A DNA stretch of 64,000 nt from Odontesthes bonariensis (GCF_027942865.1 NC_134509.1:33096197-33160196); one strand, 5' to 3'. Shown: positions 25,001-38,464, numbered from the stretch's first letter. Made by a program: numbers and translations. The notes: a model not told the origin generated them from the letters alone.

Positions 25001-27507
25001 GGGGCTCGACTCATGCAACCGTAATGACTGTTCACGGTCTCTAAATGTGTTGAACTACTGTTTTATATTATGTCAGCTCTGACTCAAAGCAAGCTCTCTA
25101 TGGTATTATTCAGGACAGTGAACTTCCCTCAGGACATTAAAATGGTTTGGTGCATGGAGACTGAGAGTGGGGAGGGGGTGAAAACCTCAAGTAGAAATCA
25201 GAAACTGTGGGAGTCAGACATGGGCTCCCACCCTTTCCTCTCCTCACACTTTTCCCATTATTTGTCTCAGTATTACCCTCCCTCCCTCTCTCTGTCTCTC
25301 TTGCGTCTCGACAGTGCTAAGTGATGCAACTTTGCAGGGTAAGTCTGCAATAGCCACCAGTAGAGCCTGTAGTGTCTCTCGCACTGACACTGGCGTCTTC
25401 ACCACTTAGGAAGGGAGGGTCGGCGGCTGTGAGGGGCAGAGGAGCAGAGGAGTAACCTCTCAAGACGAGGACTAGTTTTTCACTTGAAAAATGTTTTATT
25501 CCGACTGTCTACAGTCTCTAAAGTCTCTAAAGTGAGAAAAGTAAAGTAACTTTAAAGGGTTGGAACAGCCACTTACTATTACTCCAAGACATTCAACAGC
25601 AAGGTTTCTCAGTGTGGAATCAGACCATTCAAAATATTTAAAATAACTTAAACGGACAATACAGTGTGAAAGCCATCTAGCATCAGCCAAATAAGTACAA
25701 CAATTACAACATGGCATGGTGGTGGTAGGAAATTTGTTGAAATTATCATGTGACACCAGTTGGATAAATATGGATGCAGTGATTGCTTGGGAGGTGACCA
25801 GAGTTAGCTGAATTTCTGTTTGACCGAAATGACCAGCAAGTTAGATAATCAGAAATCACTTCTTTTTTTTTTCCAGTCAGGGCAATGCGTCATGTGCGTA
25901 GTGGCACAGCCACACACACTAACACTCTTTTTTTGTTCACTTATCTGCGCAGTAATATATCAGCTGCAGTTTTCCGGTAGCACCAGCTGCCCCTTAAACT
26001 GGAAACTTTTGCAAATTTAACACAAAAAATATACCATACAACAAATACATTGTTTGCCTGTCAAACAATGGAGAATAGTGTTAATGTCCCCAGTAAGATC
26101 TAATGCCTCAGTCTCAGTAGGAGACTGAGCTCCATTTTTTTTTTACAGTAAGAAGTTGTATTTGCTCATTAGGCAGTAGATTGTTTTTGTAAATATACAA
26201 GTAATAATTCAAAATCCATTTAAATTTGAAACTAACAATTCAAATATGAGCATCTTATATGGTAAGCAGGAGAAAAACACCTTATAGGAGTCCTTAACTG
26301 GAAGCCAATCAGAAGCAGGTATTTTTATGCAGGCCCCTGGTTTAAGGTGTTTAAAGTAAGTGGCAGCACATGAGCAAGATGCTTGCTTCTTTAAGTTTTA
26401 TCAATTGTAGTTTAATCATAGAAAAGTACAAACTTGCTCTTGGATACAATCCTTAAAACAACTGCTTTATAAATCCATTTTGTGCCTGCTAACCTCCCCA
26501 AATCTTGATGGAGCAGCACAACCCAGTCACAAGAGACAAATTAACAGTCCAACATGTAAAACTTAAAACTAACTGAATACCCCCACGTCCAAAATACAGT
26601 GACCACAAAAAAGATAACAGCCCCTCTCTGGAGCTATAGTTTGGTTTGTTCCTTATGGGCTACCATGGTAACATGGCATTATAATGAGGCACAGGAGCAA
26701 GAGTTTCCCACAGCCCTTTTGGTTATAAGATGTTCATTCAAATGGGACATAAATATATAAACTCTACACGAAAAGAGGCATAGTTCTGATTATCATATTG
26801 CTTTCATATTCATTACACACCAGTAGACCATCCACATTCTCCTCCCTTTCTCTCTTCATTTATCTACATCTGCCCCTTCTCCTCATTTAGACTTGTACCT
26901 TCCACACAAAATCCCTTGCAACACCACCATCTCACCATTTGGCAGTGAAGGTCAACACAGAGACCTCTTCACTTCTTCTCTCTGCTTTCTCTCACGCCAA
27001 CAGTGAAGCAAAAGGTTCCCGCCCACCCCATCAACACTTTCATCCACAGCCGCCCTCTGAGGTGCAAGAGAGGAAGACTAAAGATGGGGCAGAGAAAGAG
27101 GGGAAAGAAATCCAAACTTGCTGAAAAAAAGAGAGCGCAGAGGTTGTGTCTTTTGCTGAAAATATGAAGAGGGGAAGGACGAAAAATGGGAAGGGACTTT
27201 AGGAAATGGAAGACAGAGAGAGGAAGGAGGGAAGTTAGTGGAGGGATGCGTAGAGGCGAAGGGACAAATTTGCTTTTAGACTTGTCAGGCGAGACAAACA
27301 AGGCAAAAAGTAGCCCAAATCCAGTAAATCAGTCCCTTTTTTGTTTCCCTTTTCTTTCTTAGTTTTGCCTCTTTCTCTCTCTTCTCTTTTTCCATTCTTT
27401 CTTTCTCAGCATCCCTTTTTCATTCCTGCTGTCATCCAGACCTAAAACACACAAACACATGTGCCTCACATTCCTATGTGCAGAGCAGATTCACCTAATT
27501 TGTTTCC

Positions 27508-27510
<3 letters not shown>

Positions 27511-27554
<44 letters not shown>
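27511..27554. repeat. (GT)22 microsatellite
   Basis: Forty-four bases of perfect GT dinucleotide in glis2 intron 1. Likely polymorphic. Confidence 0.95.
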
Positions 27555-27557
<3 letters not shown>

Positions 27558-30500
27558 TGTCCATGCACGCATGTGTGTGTTCCAAGCCAGTAAATAATAA
27601 CCAATCCCAGCTGTACTGTAGGCCGTTCCTCTCAATTTCAGTGGGGAAACATTGAGGGAGGGTAAGGAAAAAAGCTCCATCAAATATCAGAATAATGAGC
27701 TGGAAAAAAGTCAGCTGAGAGTTAAGCAGGAAGAATTATTGATGATTTAATACTAACAGACATTTTGAGCTCTGTTGCCAATTGAAAAAAATCCAATTTG
27801 TACACATTTCAATGCGGATTTTTAGAGTAAAGCCACCTTTAGACTTTTCAATCCAGCCAACAAGCACTTCTTAGAGAAACTGCTGCACAGGTATAAACTG
27901 CAAACTAATTCATCTCTTAATTGTCCTCCACACACTGAGAAAAATTAACTGCTGCCTTCATCTTGATTTTTGGATTTATGTGGACCTGAACCTAAATACA
28001 GTAGTTTTTTCTACCTTTAAGGGCACATATTATTAAAAATATATATAATTTGGGTGTCTGAAGACACTACCAACCCAAAATCTCAGAGAGAAATCAACCC
28101 GGACATTTTGTTTTGGCCCCCCTAAAACTGAAAAAGTGTCATTCAGTAAGGTTTAGGGAAACTTTCATCACTCTAAAAGATGATCCAACCTCCTCCCTAT
28201 TTATATCCATCTCACTTCAATTTCAGATTATGCTGCATTCACTGTACCTGGAAAGTGGGAAATTGATTATCTTTTGATATTGCTTTTTGCAGAGTGGAGT
28301 TAAGTGGGCTACTCCACTCCCCCCAGAATGATCTGCTTGAATATGGATGTAAATTAATGGAAGAGAGGGGGTATTGTAGTGTCTCTATGTGTTATTTTGA
28401 CCAACACATGTCGTAGACATTGTTTTAAGACCTCAGGAAATTGTGTCACCTTGTGATAAAAGGACAGAACATGTCCCATTTAAAGGAAGATTAGCATCAC
28501 CACCTCTAGAATGTATCCCACTGCCAGCCAGTCAAGTTGTAGTTTGTATCCATGTTTCCAATTTCGTCTTTAATGGGAGTTCCTCTTTCTAGTTAAGGGT
28601 CTACTTCCCCATAACTTACTTACTACTTACTCCAACCCAAAATGGTTAAGATTAGAAATTAAAAGCTGATTTTTAGGGTTAAAAATGAATGTACATAGTT
28701 AAGTTTACATGTTACAAAATATATGGTTAGTGTTAGAAAAACTATACACTGTCACTGACTACACTTTAAATCGCAATGGTCGTGGCTCCCATCACTGAAC
28801 TCAACATGTCCCTATAAAACAACTGAAACACTGTCTTCTCCCACTTTCTAACCATGGATTGGGAAACGTTTTTTAAATCTAGACCAACATATGTTCTACA
28901 CCTTTTCTGATGAGACTTTGCTGGCTTTCGGTCTGATTGAATTGTAATTGTCAGTCACGGAGGAACTAGCCATCATGAAATCTACCCCAGTTGTTGTTTG
29001 ACAATTCCCCTGAAAGCTTAACGATTTGTGTCACATAATTTGGAATTGCTTGCAAAATCCATATGGATCCACTATCTTTTTTCCAAACATCTTAGAGATC
29101 TCTGTAAACAATGACACGATGATGCTAAACACTGCAACAACAAAGGGAAAACCAAAGATGTCAGAGGTTTAACTAAAAAAACACATTCCAGCTGTCTTTC
29201 TATAAGGACGTGTTAATAATTGGCACTTCTGGAGCTCACAAATTAAATTTTGTGGATCTGAAGGTGTAAAACATATATATGTTTATGTTGACACAAATTT
29301 GACATCATCAAATTAGCCACAAGAAAAAAAGAGCAAACAATCTTTCCATTGTAGTCCACATCTTTGGGCCACTGGTACAGAAAAGAGGCCCAGTTTCTGA
29401 TCCCCCACTCATCCGTCGTGGCACTTGATCCCCCTATACAATCATAATTTATCCTTTTTCTTCTCTTCTTCCCCTCACAGCTCACTCCAGGCCTTTTTCA
29501 TTGAAGTCAGCATTTCATTTCTCTCCTTCCTCAAACACAGACCTAAAAGACTGGGAGAGGCGAATATGGAGGGGGTGGGAAGGAGAGACGAAGAGGGGGG
29601 TTGTCGAGCTGGGGTTTTTGGAATTTGGTCTGTGTTTGGTTTGGAAGCGAAGGCCCCGGCGCTGGGCTCTCAGGAGGATAATGGAAAAGAAAGGGAGAAG
29701 AAAGAGAGGTTTATGGATGTGTGTGCGCCCTCACAGGTGGTCGGCACAAACTGATGGGGGGCTTTTTGTGTGTCAAAATGTGTGTGTGTTTAGTGAATTG
29801 GGTCGGCATGTTGGCAAAGGTATGTGTGCCGCAAGCATGTTTGCGCATTTGTCTGCTTATTTGCAGATGTTGGCCCAAACGCATGGGAGCTCTTAGCATG
29901 TAAGAATGAGAGTGGAGACACAGAGAGGAGGTGAATAAGACATTCCTAAGATGGAGGAGAAGGGGAGGGGGATACAGGGAGCCAGTGGTTAGTTAGTGGT
30001 TTGAAACTAAGAGGAGAAAAATGAATGTCTGGTACAGGGCTGGGCCCGAAAACGCTACCACAGCCAGCCAACGAGCCAGGAGAGGAGAGGAGTGGAAAAC
30101 ACAGAGTTATGTAGAAGAGAAGAACCAGGAAGGCCTCCTCCAACACCACCCTCCTGACACACAAGGCCTGCTAACTCCTGCTTGTGCCGCAGGGGGAGAA
30201 AAAGGGGGAGTGGTGCTTTTATAGCTGGGCTGAACCCACTGAACCCATCATGTACAAACATCAGGGAAAGTATGGAGACAACAGAGGGCCGAGGCAGCCT
30301 CACTGGGGGCTTCCATAGGAGGTGCAGGTTGGGGACCATTGGATGCACAAGGAAGAGGAGAGTGATGGAGGAGTAGGCCTACACTCAGGGCTTTTTCAGC
30401 TGTTCATCACCTTCTCTTCTGTTTTGTTTCATCCCCTGATCTGTCACTGACATTTTTTGGCTTTTATTCAAACTTTCCCCCATTGTTTGTTTCCTTATTT

Positions 30501-31589
30501 TTCTAGGTCTTTTTGCTCTCTCTAGCATTTTAAATGGCTTCCCCTATTTTGTTTCCTTCAAGTTTTACTTTCTGACTTCTTTTCCTGCTTGAACTCTTTT
30601 TACATTAATTACGTTCCTTTTTCTCTCACTTGAAAAATGTTTTCCTTCCTTTGCTTTTATCTGACTTTGTTGAGACCGCTCTCCCTTTCCTTTCTTGTTT
30701 GACTTTTTTCTCCTTATCTTTCCTTTTTCCTTTACATTAATCTGTTTTCCTCCTTTCTTACATTCTTTGCTTCATTTGTTTTTCTTTACCCTTCTTCTCG
30801 ACACATTCTTACAGTATCACTATTTGCTTTTCTCCCACGATCTTTTCTTTCTACACATTATATTAACTCAAACACACACAGTTCCCATATGTATGAGCAG
30901 CATTCCCATCCTGTTTATCAGACAGTGTGGGTGGAATGGGCTGCAAGACAGATGCATCAATGACTGGAGAGGAGTTTGCTTGGCTCTGGGCTTTTTCTCA
31001 AATCCATCCAAGAGCATCTGCCCAACCTTGAGAGAGCAGCATGATGTAACAAGGCAGCAACCTGGATATTGCTGGCCTCACATGAAAAGCCTCATCCTAA
31101 AAAAAAACACCATCTTAATGTTGCATATCAGAAAACCTAGTTTGGGGAATTCTGTGGGGCTGACACATGCATCAATAAGTCACTACAACAACCACTGAGT
31201 CTTTTGGGAACCTGAGCATTTTAAGCTGAAGGGAGAATAAGTACCGCCGGATGTGTTTCAGTTAGAGAGGTGTATCATCTTTTCGGGTGGATGAGGAGTC
31301 ACGACTGTGTCAGAGGGGTGGAGGATTTCTGGGACTTAATGGGTTGTCTCAACCTTGACCCTAGTGGGGTTTTTTCATAGATGTTGCTTAAGATGGAGTT
31401 TGTCAGTGCCTGTGTTCAGTTACAGTATAGGAGATTAAACTTTTGGGGGAGAAAAATTGGATTTGCCACGCACGCACTGTAGTAGGTAGCTTGGTAGCCT
31501 TGTAGTCAGAGAAATTATACACTATACTAACACAATGTGGTCCCATTTGGCATCATAAAACTGGTATCAATATTACTGAATCATACTAA

Positions 31590-31835
31590 TGTCCATCCAT
31601 CCATCCATCCATTTTCTATGCCCACTTAATCCAATTTAGGGTTGTGGGGGCCTATCCTAACGGTCATTGGGCAAGAGGCAGGGTACACCCTGTTCAGGTC
31701 TCCAGTCCATCACAGCACCATACAGAGACAAATGAAACACACAACCATGCACGCTAACACTCACTCCTAGGGACAATTTAGAATCACCAATTAACCTAAC
31801 ATGCATGTTTTTGGACGGTAGGAGGAAGCAGGAGT
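31590..31835 (-). repeat. RTE-type LINE 3' fragment
   Basis: Five tcca units are followed by gggggcctatcctaacgg, gggtacaccctgttcagg and the further body with cagtccatcacagc and aacctaacatgcatg. It is a longer relative of the copy at 15326. Confidence 0.6.
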
Positions 31836-32206
31836 CATCCTAATGTATTAATATAGAATAAGATTGCTTGTTAAAATTTCACAAGATAAACTATTTACTA
31901 ATCTGGCACCCAATACATCCACTACAATAAGCACCTACAAGCTTTACAGTAAAGTAACTAAAAGAGTTTGGTTAAATGTAAAAGAAATATTTTTGACGCA
32001 AACCAGTCCAACTCTTTGTACATATATCACCTCCCTCTTCCTCCTCCACAAGACTTGTAGAGTCATTAGAATTCTTCAGAGTACTTTCCTCCCTTGTACC
32101 TTAAGCCAGGCTCTGGTCAAAAATGTTAGCCTGGACCTTGCTGAACCCTTGACAAACATCATCCATATAGGTTGAGCTAAATCATACAAGCAAATTATAG
32201 TATAGC

Positions 32207-32917
32207 TGTCATGATTCTGGCCCGTCTGCCTGCTTTCTGCCTTCCCTGCTCACCATGTCTGCAATCAAGTTCATCTGCTTCACCTGTCCCCTGCTACTCC
32301 ACACTCGGTCAGCGTCATGCCACTCACCTGTTCATTAGCAGTTATATTCAGCTCTCTGGCACATAGACGGTGCCAGATTTTTGAAAACCGTCGAGTGAGT
32401 AGATATCCAGCGGTCCTTGTCTGACTGATCTTGTTCTTGACCACGTTCTGCCCTACAGATTTCCCTGCTCTGCCTCGCCCACGTTGGATTTCTCTGTTCT
32501 GGACACCAACCTTGTTTTCGCCTCTCGACCTCCGTCTCCTGCCTACTCCCATGAAAGGATCGTTTGCCTCTGCCTCCCTGGTTCTGACCCTGTTTCTGCC
32601 TCTTGGATTCCGAGCTCTGTTCTGCCCCTCCATTGACTCTCAAGGAGAAACTAGACCTCACATTTGATCCTCGCCAAACCAATCCCAGAAAGAACGGAAC
32701 CTCAGCCCACAGTTCCACCCGAGCTCTGAAAAGGTTAGTGGCAGTTTTTCAGAACTTTCGATCCTCTTTCTGAACCAATATAAGCCACTAACCTGTTTCT
32801 CTGTCCTCTGTGGTTCCTGTCCTTGCTGCTGGAGATTCCTGTCCAGAACTGTTTTATAATAAACTAACACTTCGATTGTCTGGCAGAAATTCTGGGTACT
32901 CCGTCCCGATCATTACA
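32207..32917. mobile_element. Solo LTR with perfect 5-bp target duplication
   Basis: The 711-bp sequence begins TGTCATGATTC and ends ATCATTACA (TG...CA), with atagc directly on both sides (32202-32206 and 32918-32922). No second LTR, primer-binding site or gag/pol sequence is present. This is the structure left by recombination between the two LTRs of a Ty3/gypsy-like element. Its C/T-rich body with many ctgcctc and ctgaccctg words is familiar from fish LTRs. The intact duplication suggests moderate age. Confidence 0.75.
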
Positions 32918-33375
32918 ATAGCTGCTTTCTTCGAGAGGACGACTGTGCTTCAAATCAATATTCTGCACCAGTATTTCCTCAAACATCTGGAGCCAGGTGC
33001 ATGAACAACACGTAAACACAAAAACCAAATGTATGCCCTGTTTTCCTACACACAAAATGGTATCATAAAGGAATAAATTGGGACGAGAACGTTAAAATCT
33101 CAAGTACACTTCACACCAAAACAACCAGGTTCAAAGAGCATGTATACATAATATGAAAGTCTTTTAAAACTGATTTTACACACAAACCTAATTTCCTACT
33201 CACAAACTCTACTGAAAAGAATTGTGAGTGTACTTCATTTCATCAGGCCATCCATTTTTCCTGTTTGGTATAAGGATCGCTGCTTTGTAGTCGCTGGAGG
33301 ATTTTGGGAGATCATAAGCATTTCATTCTTTCAAACCTCTGGCTATATCCACGACTAAGTTGATAACCTTTACTA

Positions 33376-33495
33376 CTTTTTCTTTCATTAATTCATTTCC
33401 ATACACCCTGTTATCCTATTCATGGTCGCAGGTGGGCTGGAGCCTATATCCCAGCAGCCATCAGGCATAAGGCAGGTTACAGCCTGGACAGTTCA
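33376..33495 (-). repeat. Diverged RTE-type LINE 3' fragment
   Basis: gggctggagcctatatcccagc and ggcaggttacagcctggaca match the copies at 15326 and 31590, with more changes and the tandem tail lost. Confidence 0.5.
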
Positions 33496-33681
33496 GAACA
33501 GAATTCAAGGCTACTTTGTTCTAACCCTGGTTATAAAACTCATTTTTTGTCTCTACTTGACCAATGTATGTCTAACTGTAGCATCTTTTCACTAAATATA
33601 CCATTCGGTGAAAATGTGCTTCTTCATTGCTGCTGTTTTTGTCATGTTTGTTTCATTCGCTAAATATAACAGTAATTTTAG

Positions 33682-33684
<3 letters not shown>

Positions 33685-33718
<34 letters not shown>
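33685..33718. repeat. Poly(T) tract
   Basis: Thirty-four consecutive T. It may be a retroposon tail on the minus strand. Confidence 0.9.
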
Positions 33719-33721
<3 letters not shown>

Positions 33722-34812
33722 TGTCCACTTTTTCATTACATTCACAGCTAAAGATTAGAATGGAAGTGCACATTTCATAAAGCCTGAGGTTTATAAAGAC
33801 TACCACGCTCATGCACAAATTTGTAAATATCACAAAATGAGTATGAACCTCTTTCTGTGCGACACACGGCTTTAGTTGTAAATCTGTGCTCCGTTTTATG
33901 CGTCTGGCCAATGGTTTATGTCTGCCCACTAAGCAGTTTAAAAGTAGTTGTGTCCACTCTTATCTCCTCCAGCTGTAGTCATAACCATGCCAAGCGAGAC
34001 AGGAGGAAAAAAATAGAGGAATTTCAGCCGCGCATCACAGCATTCAATTAAGAGGGTATTTTGATTTGACAGTCTATATGGATCGAAAAAAAATGCCGTT
34101 TTCAAGTTTATTAGATTCATGTCACAGTGTGGCTCACACTGAACTTCTAAGATGAAATCTCAGTTAGTATGAGGGCAAACACAGAGGGCCCAGATTAAAT
34201 CCTTGAGGAGCTACTTATCTATAATGAGCAAATCTAAGTGATAAAAGTAAGTATGGAAGCCTTTTTTTTTTCCCCATTTTCGATGTCAGTTAATTATTTT
34301 GAATATTTTTGTCCATGCATAAATTAGAGGAAATATGTTTTCCCTTTGAAAATCTCCAATTTTTTTTTGTTATATCAAAGTATATTTGAAAACAAATCTT
34401 TACATTTTAAACACTTGGAACTATTATATATATATATATATTTTTTTTTTTACGAACTAAGAGATGCTCTCCAGTGGCTCTCCAGATGTTTTTGACAGCA
34501 CAAATAGATGTTATCTTCTAGCAGAAGTGGACTTAAATACTTATACAATGTTAATATTTACGTTTACAACTTGTCCTACATTGTTAGATACATAACAATC
34601 ATAATTAGGCTACATTTAATCATTTTAACTGTAAAGTTAAAACTAACATGACTCCGCAACAGCATCTAATTCCAAATAAGCCTGGTTTGGCCGTGCCATG
34701 GCAAATAAAAGTGCCTCAACAAAGTCAGAACTGAGGCGTAGTTCTTAAACCAGCGGCGGATTATCAAGGACTGTCGTGTTCATCAACAGTATACTATTAT
34801 TATATGGTTTAC

Positions 34813-35400
34813 CTTACAACAGCCTGTGGACCGTGAGACCGCCTCCTTCGCCCCAATCGTCTGCGTGAAGATGCTGTCGAGCCCTCGAGCGCACGATTAA
34901 ACAAAATCAAGCGAGTTTGTCCGGCGTTCCCTGTACCATCCTCGATTGGAGTTATCAACTGTTTTAAAAACAGAGCCAACCTGTTTTTAATTTGGCAAAC
35001 CCCCACGCAGGGAGTCGTTCACGAGAGAGGTAGAGGGGGGATGCCTGTTACAAGTGGTCAGTTTTCAGACATGCGATTAAAAAAACCTTGTCCTGAGAAT
35101 AGTTTTCTTTCCAAAGTACCCCGATGCAAAACAAGGAAAAGAGAAAGAGCCAAAAAAAATAAATTGCCACTCAAATTTGAGGTTGTTCACTTGGCAATAG
35201 GAATGTCAAATCTTGCAGGGAGACGCATCGCCCTGTTGCGACGCTGGTCAACTGAGCTGACAGCAGCGGAGAGGAGGGAAGAGGCTGTCCGAGTGGAAGA
35301 GAGGAGGGGTGGAGAGGAGGTGGAGATCCAGCCCCCTCAGCCAGCTGTTCACGCTTCAGACAGGAGTCACGCGGCTCTTGTCGTTGCATCACCGCTAACC
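34813..35400 (-). promoter_or_regulatory. Candidate glis2 noncoding first exon and promoter
   Basis: The minus strand has a good donor (TTGTAAG|GTAAAC, exon end 34813) behind a stretch richer in CpG than its surroundings (34830-35010). Upstream lies a C/T-rich block (about 35230-35340) of the kind seen at dispersed transcription starts. The first coding exon at 18291 begins with an acceptor and only 23 nt of 5'UTR, so an upstream noncoding exon is required. The location is inferred; no TATA box was identified. Confidence 0.38.
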
Positions 35401-35547
35401 AGCCATCCAACCGCAGTTTGATTGAAAAAACAAGCTCACATTGATCAACCTAAAAAGCAACACAGCTGTGCTTTTTAACGCAATCTTTCCCCATTAATCC
35501 CAAAGTTAGGACAGTATGGAGAATTCAAATAAACAGTCTAATTTGCA

Positions 35548-36400
35548 GTGGCTCCCAAAAGGATTCACCCTCTTGGCGTTTTTCTACAAATTTGTGATAT
35601 GTTCATGTGTTGTCACTCCCATAGATAACTGAATAAGGTCTAACTGTGTACAATCTGAGTGTCATGATCTCAGTATATAAGACCCAAGAATTTTCTCCAC
35701 CAGGCCAGCAACACCATGAAGCCCATGGAGCTCCCACAGGTCAGGGATAACACTGTGGTGATCAGAGTTGAGATATCAAAACATTATCTGAGGCTTTGAT
35801 AATCCCATGGCGCACCATTAAATCCATCATCACAACGTGGAAAAAATGTGACACCACCAGAAACCCACCTAGAGAAGGCTCATCCTCCAAAACTCGGGGT
35901 GGGCAAGTGGGGCATTAATCAGAGAGGTGACAAAGAGACCAAAGGTAACGGTGAAGGAGCTGGAAATCCCCACAGAGCAGACTGGTGTATCTCTTCACAG
36001 GTCCTCTATGTACACACAGCAGAGCTGGGCTTTATGGGAGAGTGGCCTAAAAAACTCATAGGTTAAAATCAAATAAATAGTAAAAGAGCATTTAGAGTTC
36101 ATCAAAAGACGTGGGGGACATCAACAAACATATGGAAGAAGATCCTCTGGTCAGATGAGAATGAAATGTAACTTTTCGGCCATCAAGGAAAACACTGTTT
36201 CAGGTCAGAAATGCGACACCCCACAGAGAGGCATGGTGGTGGCAGCAACATGCTGTGGGTGGTTTTTCATCAGCAGGGACTGGGCACAAAAGCACAATCC
36301 ACAGAAGGCCAAGTAAAGATCCTCAAAGCTGTATTAGAAAGGATTTGCATATTTCTTCCGACCTACAGTGCATGATGTCATTAAGTGCTTCAAGAAAGTT
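35548..36400 (+). pseudogene. Decayed Tc1-like transposon, first part
   Basis: Nucleotide blocks and broken frames read in Tc1 order: the DNA-binding region, then TLIREVTKRPK-like sequence near 35910, then WKKILWSDENEM near 36133 and HGGGSNMLW near 36230. These correspond to the first catalytic Asp region and the GGGS motif of Tc1/mariner transposases. Many stops and indels show it is dead. Confidence 0.65.
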
Positions 36401-36509
36401 AGAGGAATGTCATAACGGATAAGGCCTACGATGAACAACGTTGCCCTCAGACTGCACTGCATCAACAACAGGTATAGATTAATAGCTGATTCAACAGCAT
36501 GGACTAGGG

Positions 36510-37246
36510 CAGGGGTTCCCAAACTTTTCCATGCCAAGGCCCCCCAAACAGTATTAGCTTCTGGCCGGGGACCCCCTTTGCAAACCACAGACAATGCTAC
36601 AAAACATGTAAACAAACATCAACTTTTAGAACGTATTTTCTTTCTTTTCTTCACGGACAGTAGCTCGCTGTGTGAATGCAGCTTGACTAAATGCTCTTCT
36701 TTACACCTGAAGAAGTCAACTGTTTTTTCGGACTCTGACGGATGTTTTTGTATCAGGTGACGCTGAAGTTTCGAAGGTTTTGAACACTCATTTGAGAGGG
36801 TCTCCAGACAGAGGACATTTCGGGTAATCGTGGCCATTTTTCTGTATGGCTGTAAAGCCAAACTTAATGCATGCTGCCTCATACTTTCTGATTTTAGTCG
36901 GCCAGTTCTTTCAGTCGCTTCCAAGTCAAAAATCTGTCCATTTTGGCTAGCTACCTACACGCTAGCTTGAGGAGCAGAGCAGCTTGAGAACAGGCGCAAA
37001 CCGCCAGGTCTACGATGTTTTGACTGGCAGCCAATCAGAAAGACAAGTATGGCAAATAACATTTCGATATGATATATATAAATTGTATTTTACAATACTG
37101 ATTAAAAAAAATGTGACAATTTTTTATAATAATGTTTAAAAAAATGTAATTCTATTTTTTTATTTTTTTATTTTTTTCTTATCTTCACTCCAATTTTCTG
37201 AGGCCCCCCTAGCGCCCCCTGGCGGCCCCCACTTTGAAAACCACTG
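36510..37246 (-). mobile_element. hAT (Charlie-like) element, internally deleted
   Basis: The 737-bp element starts caggggttcccaaac and ends gttttcaaagt-complement sequence ccactg, forming imperfect terminal inverted repeats. It is flanked by a perfect 8-bp duplication gactaggg (36502-36509, 37247-37254), the hAT hallmark. On the minus strand, 36619-36924 encodes SKPSKLQRHLIQKHP followed by VDFFRCKEEHL, matching the BED-finger end of SCAND3/ZBED-type hAT transposases. The catalytic and dimerisation regions are absent. Confidence 0.82.
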
Positions 37247-37319
37247 GACTAGGGACTGCTGTGGGAAACATTTATCAAGTCCGCAATACAGGGTTACATT
37301 TATAAATGCCACTTACAAG

Positions 37320-37800
37320 TTTAATTTGCAAAAAGAAGCTTGATGTCAACGTCCTTCAAAACCACCTTCAGCTTCTCTGGCCATGGGGGCATCTTTAATG
37401 GACCATCACACAGTGGAAATGTGTTTTGTAGCCAGACCAATACGTTTTCAAGATATTTTTTTTGGAAGATATCGACACGATGTGCTCAGACCAAAGGCAA
37501 AAAGGACCCTCCAGACTTTAGCAACAAGTCTAAACTCCGGGTATTGTGATGGCATGGGGTTGTATCAGTGTCCTTGGCAGAGCTCATTTACACTTCTGTT
37601 ATAGTAGTACTAATGCAGAGAAGTGTGCCGATAATTTGGAGCAACATATGCTGCCATCAAGACAACATCTTCCCCAGGAATGTTCATCTCCATGGATTTT
37701 TCAACATTCTGCACACGTTATAAAGGCATGTTCACCTAACGGTTTAAATAAAATTTTGGGTAGATGCAGCTACCGGGTTAATTTGGAAACAAAATAACTG
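37320..37800 (+). pseudogene. Tc1-like transposase fragment
   Basis: Broken frames give MAWGCISVLGRAHLHFC, then NAEKCADNLEQHMLPSRQHL, matching the region between the two later catalytic acids of Tc1 transposases. The expected QQDN motif has decayed (IFQHSAH). It is a separate piece from its neighbours or a rearranged part of them. Confidence 0.6.
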
Positions 37801-38317
37801 AAATTGACACCCTTTTTTTACCCTTTTTATGCAAAATGAGCTTTGCAAGCGCATAATTAGTGGAGGACTGTCTGAGGGCTCAATGCTGGGACCACTTAAA
37901 ACAAATTAACTGAAATTTACCCTTTTTACGCAAAATGAGCTTTTTACACATGATTAACGTGTGCACCTTCTATAAATATGTCAAAGTGAACGCATTCATT
38001 TTGACAGCCTATGTATATATAGATAGATATAAAGAGAGAGAGAGAGGATATGTCCATCCCGCTAGTACCTGGTTGATTTAAGTTAACTGAAATTTAACGT
38101 TTTAAAGCAAAACGTTTTAGCTTTTTAGGCAAGATTAACTTTTGCATGTTCTATACGTGTGCATGTATAAACCTGTTCACAGATATATGTGTGTATATAT
38201 AGGCCTATATTTACAATTAATTTATTAATTTTGAAAGCCCTTGTATATATAGCCTATGTATATATGTATATATAGCCTATATATATACACATATATAGAG
38301 ATATATACATCCCTTTA

Positions 38318-38440
38318 TGACCACAGTACCCATCTTCTGGTGGCTGCTTCCAGCAGGATAATGCACCATGTCACAAAGCTCAAATCATCTCAAACTGGTT
38401 TCCTGAACATAACAATGAGTTCCCTGTACTCCAATGGCCT
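38318..38440 (+). pseudogene. Tc1 transposase C-terminal fragment
   Basis: In one frame it reads FQQDNAPCHKAQIISNWF and EFPVLQWPPQS, the second catalytic Asp region and downstream block of a very common fish Tc1 family. It stops abruptly and is followed by sequence from the start of a Tc1 element. Confidence 0.68.
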
Positions 38441-38464
38441 CCACAGTCTTAACTCAATGCATTT

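Larger units (their letters stand above)
18292..34812. other. Large first intron of glis2
   Basis: About 16.5 kb between the first coding exon and the proposed noncoding first exon. I found no coding exon of another gene. It contains a GT microsatellite, RTE fragments, a solo LTR and T-rich remnants. Parts such as 29500-30400 and 30900-31200 are less repetitive and would be natural places for enhancers, but nothing in the sequence proves that. Confidence 0.5.

Noticed and set aside
29500-30400. Possible hidden gene in a GC-richer part of glis2 intron 1
   Set aside because: Open frames occur on both strands but none has recognisable motifs together with consistent splice sites. It could be regulatory, but nothing specific supports it.
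30695-31198. Plus-strand frame of 167 codons in glis2 intron 1
   Set aside because: It begins as Phe/Leu-rich translation of a pyrimidine tract and has no recognisable domain or splice context.
35041-35421. Plus-strand frame of 126 codons at the proposed glis2 promoter
   Set aside because: Basic, low-complexity translation of an A-rich and purine-rich region on the strand opposite to the gene. No family match was recognised.
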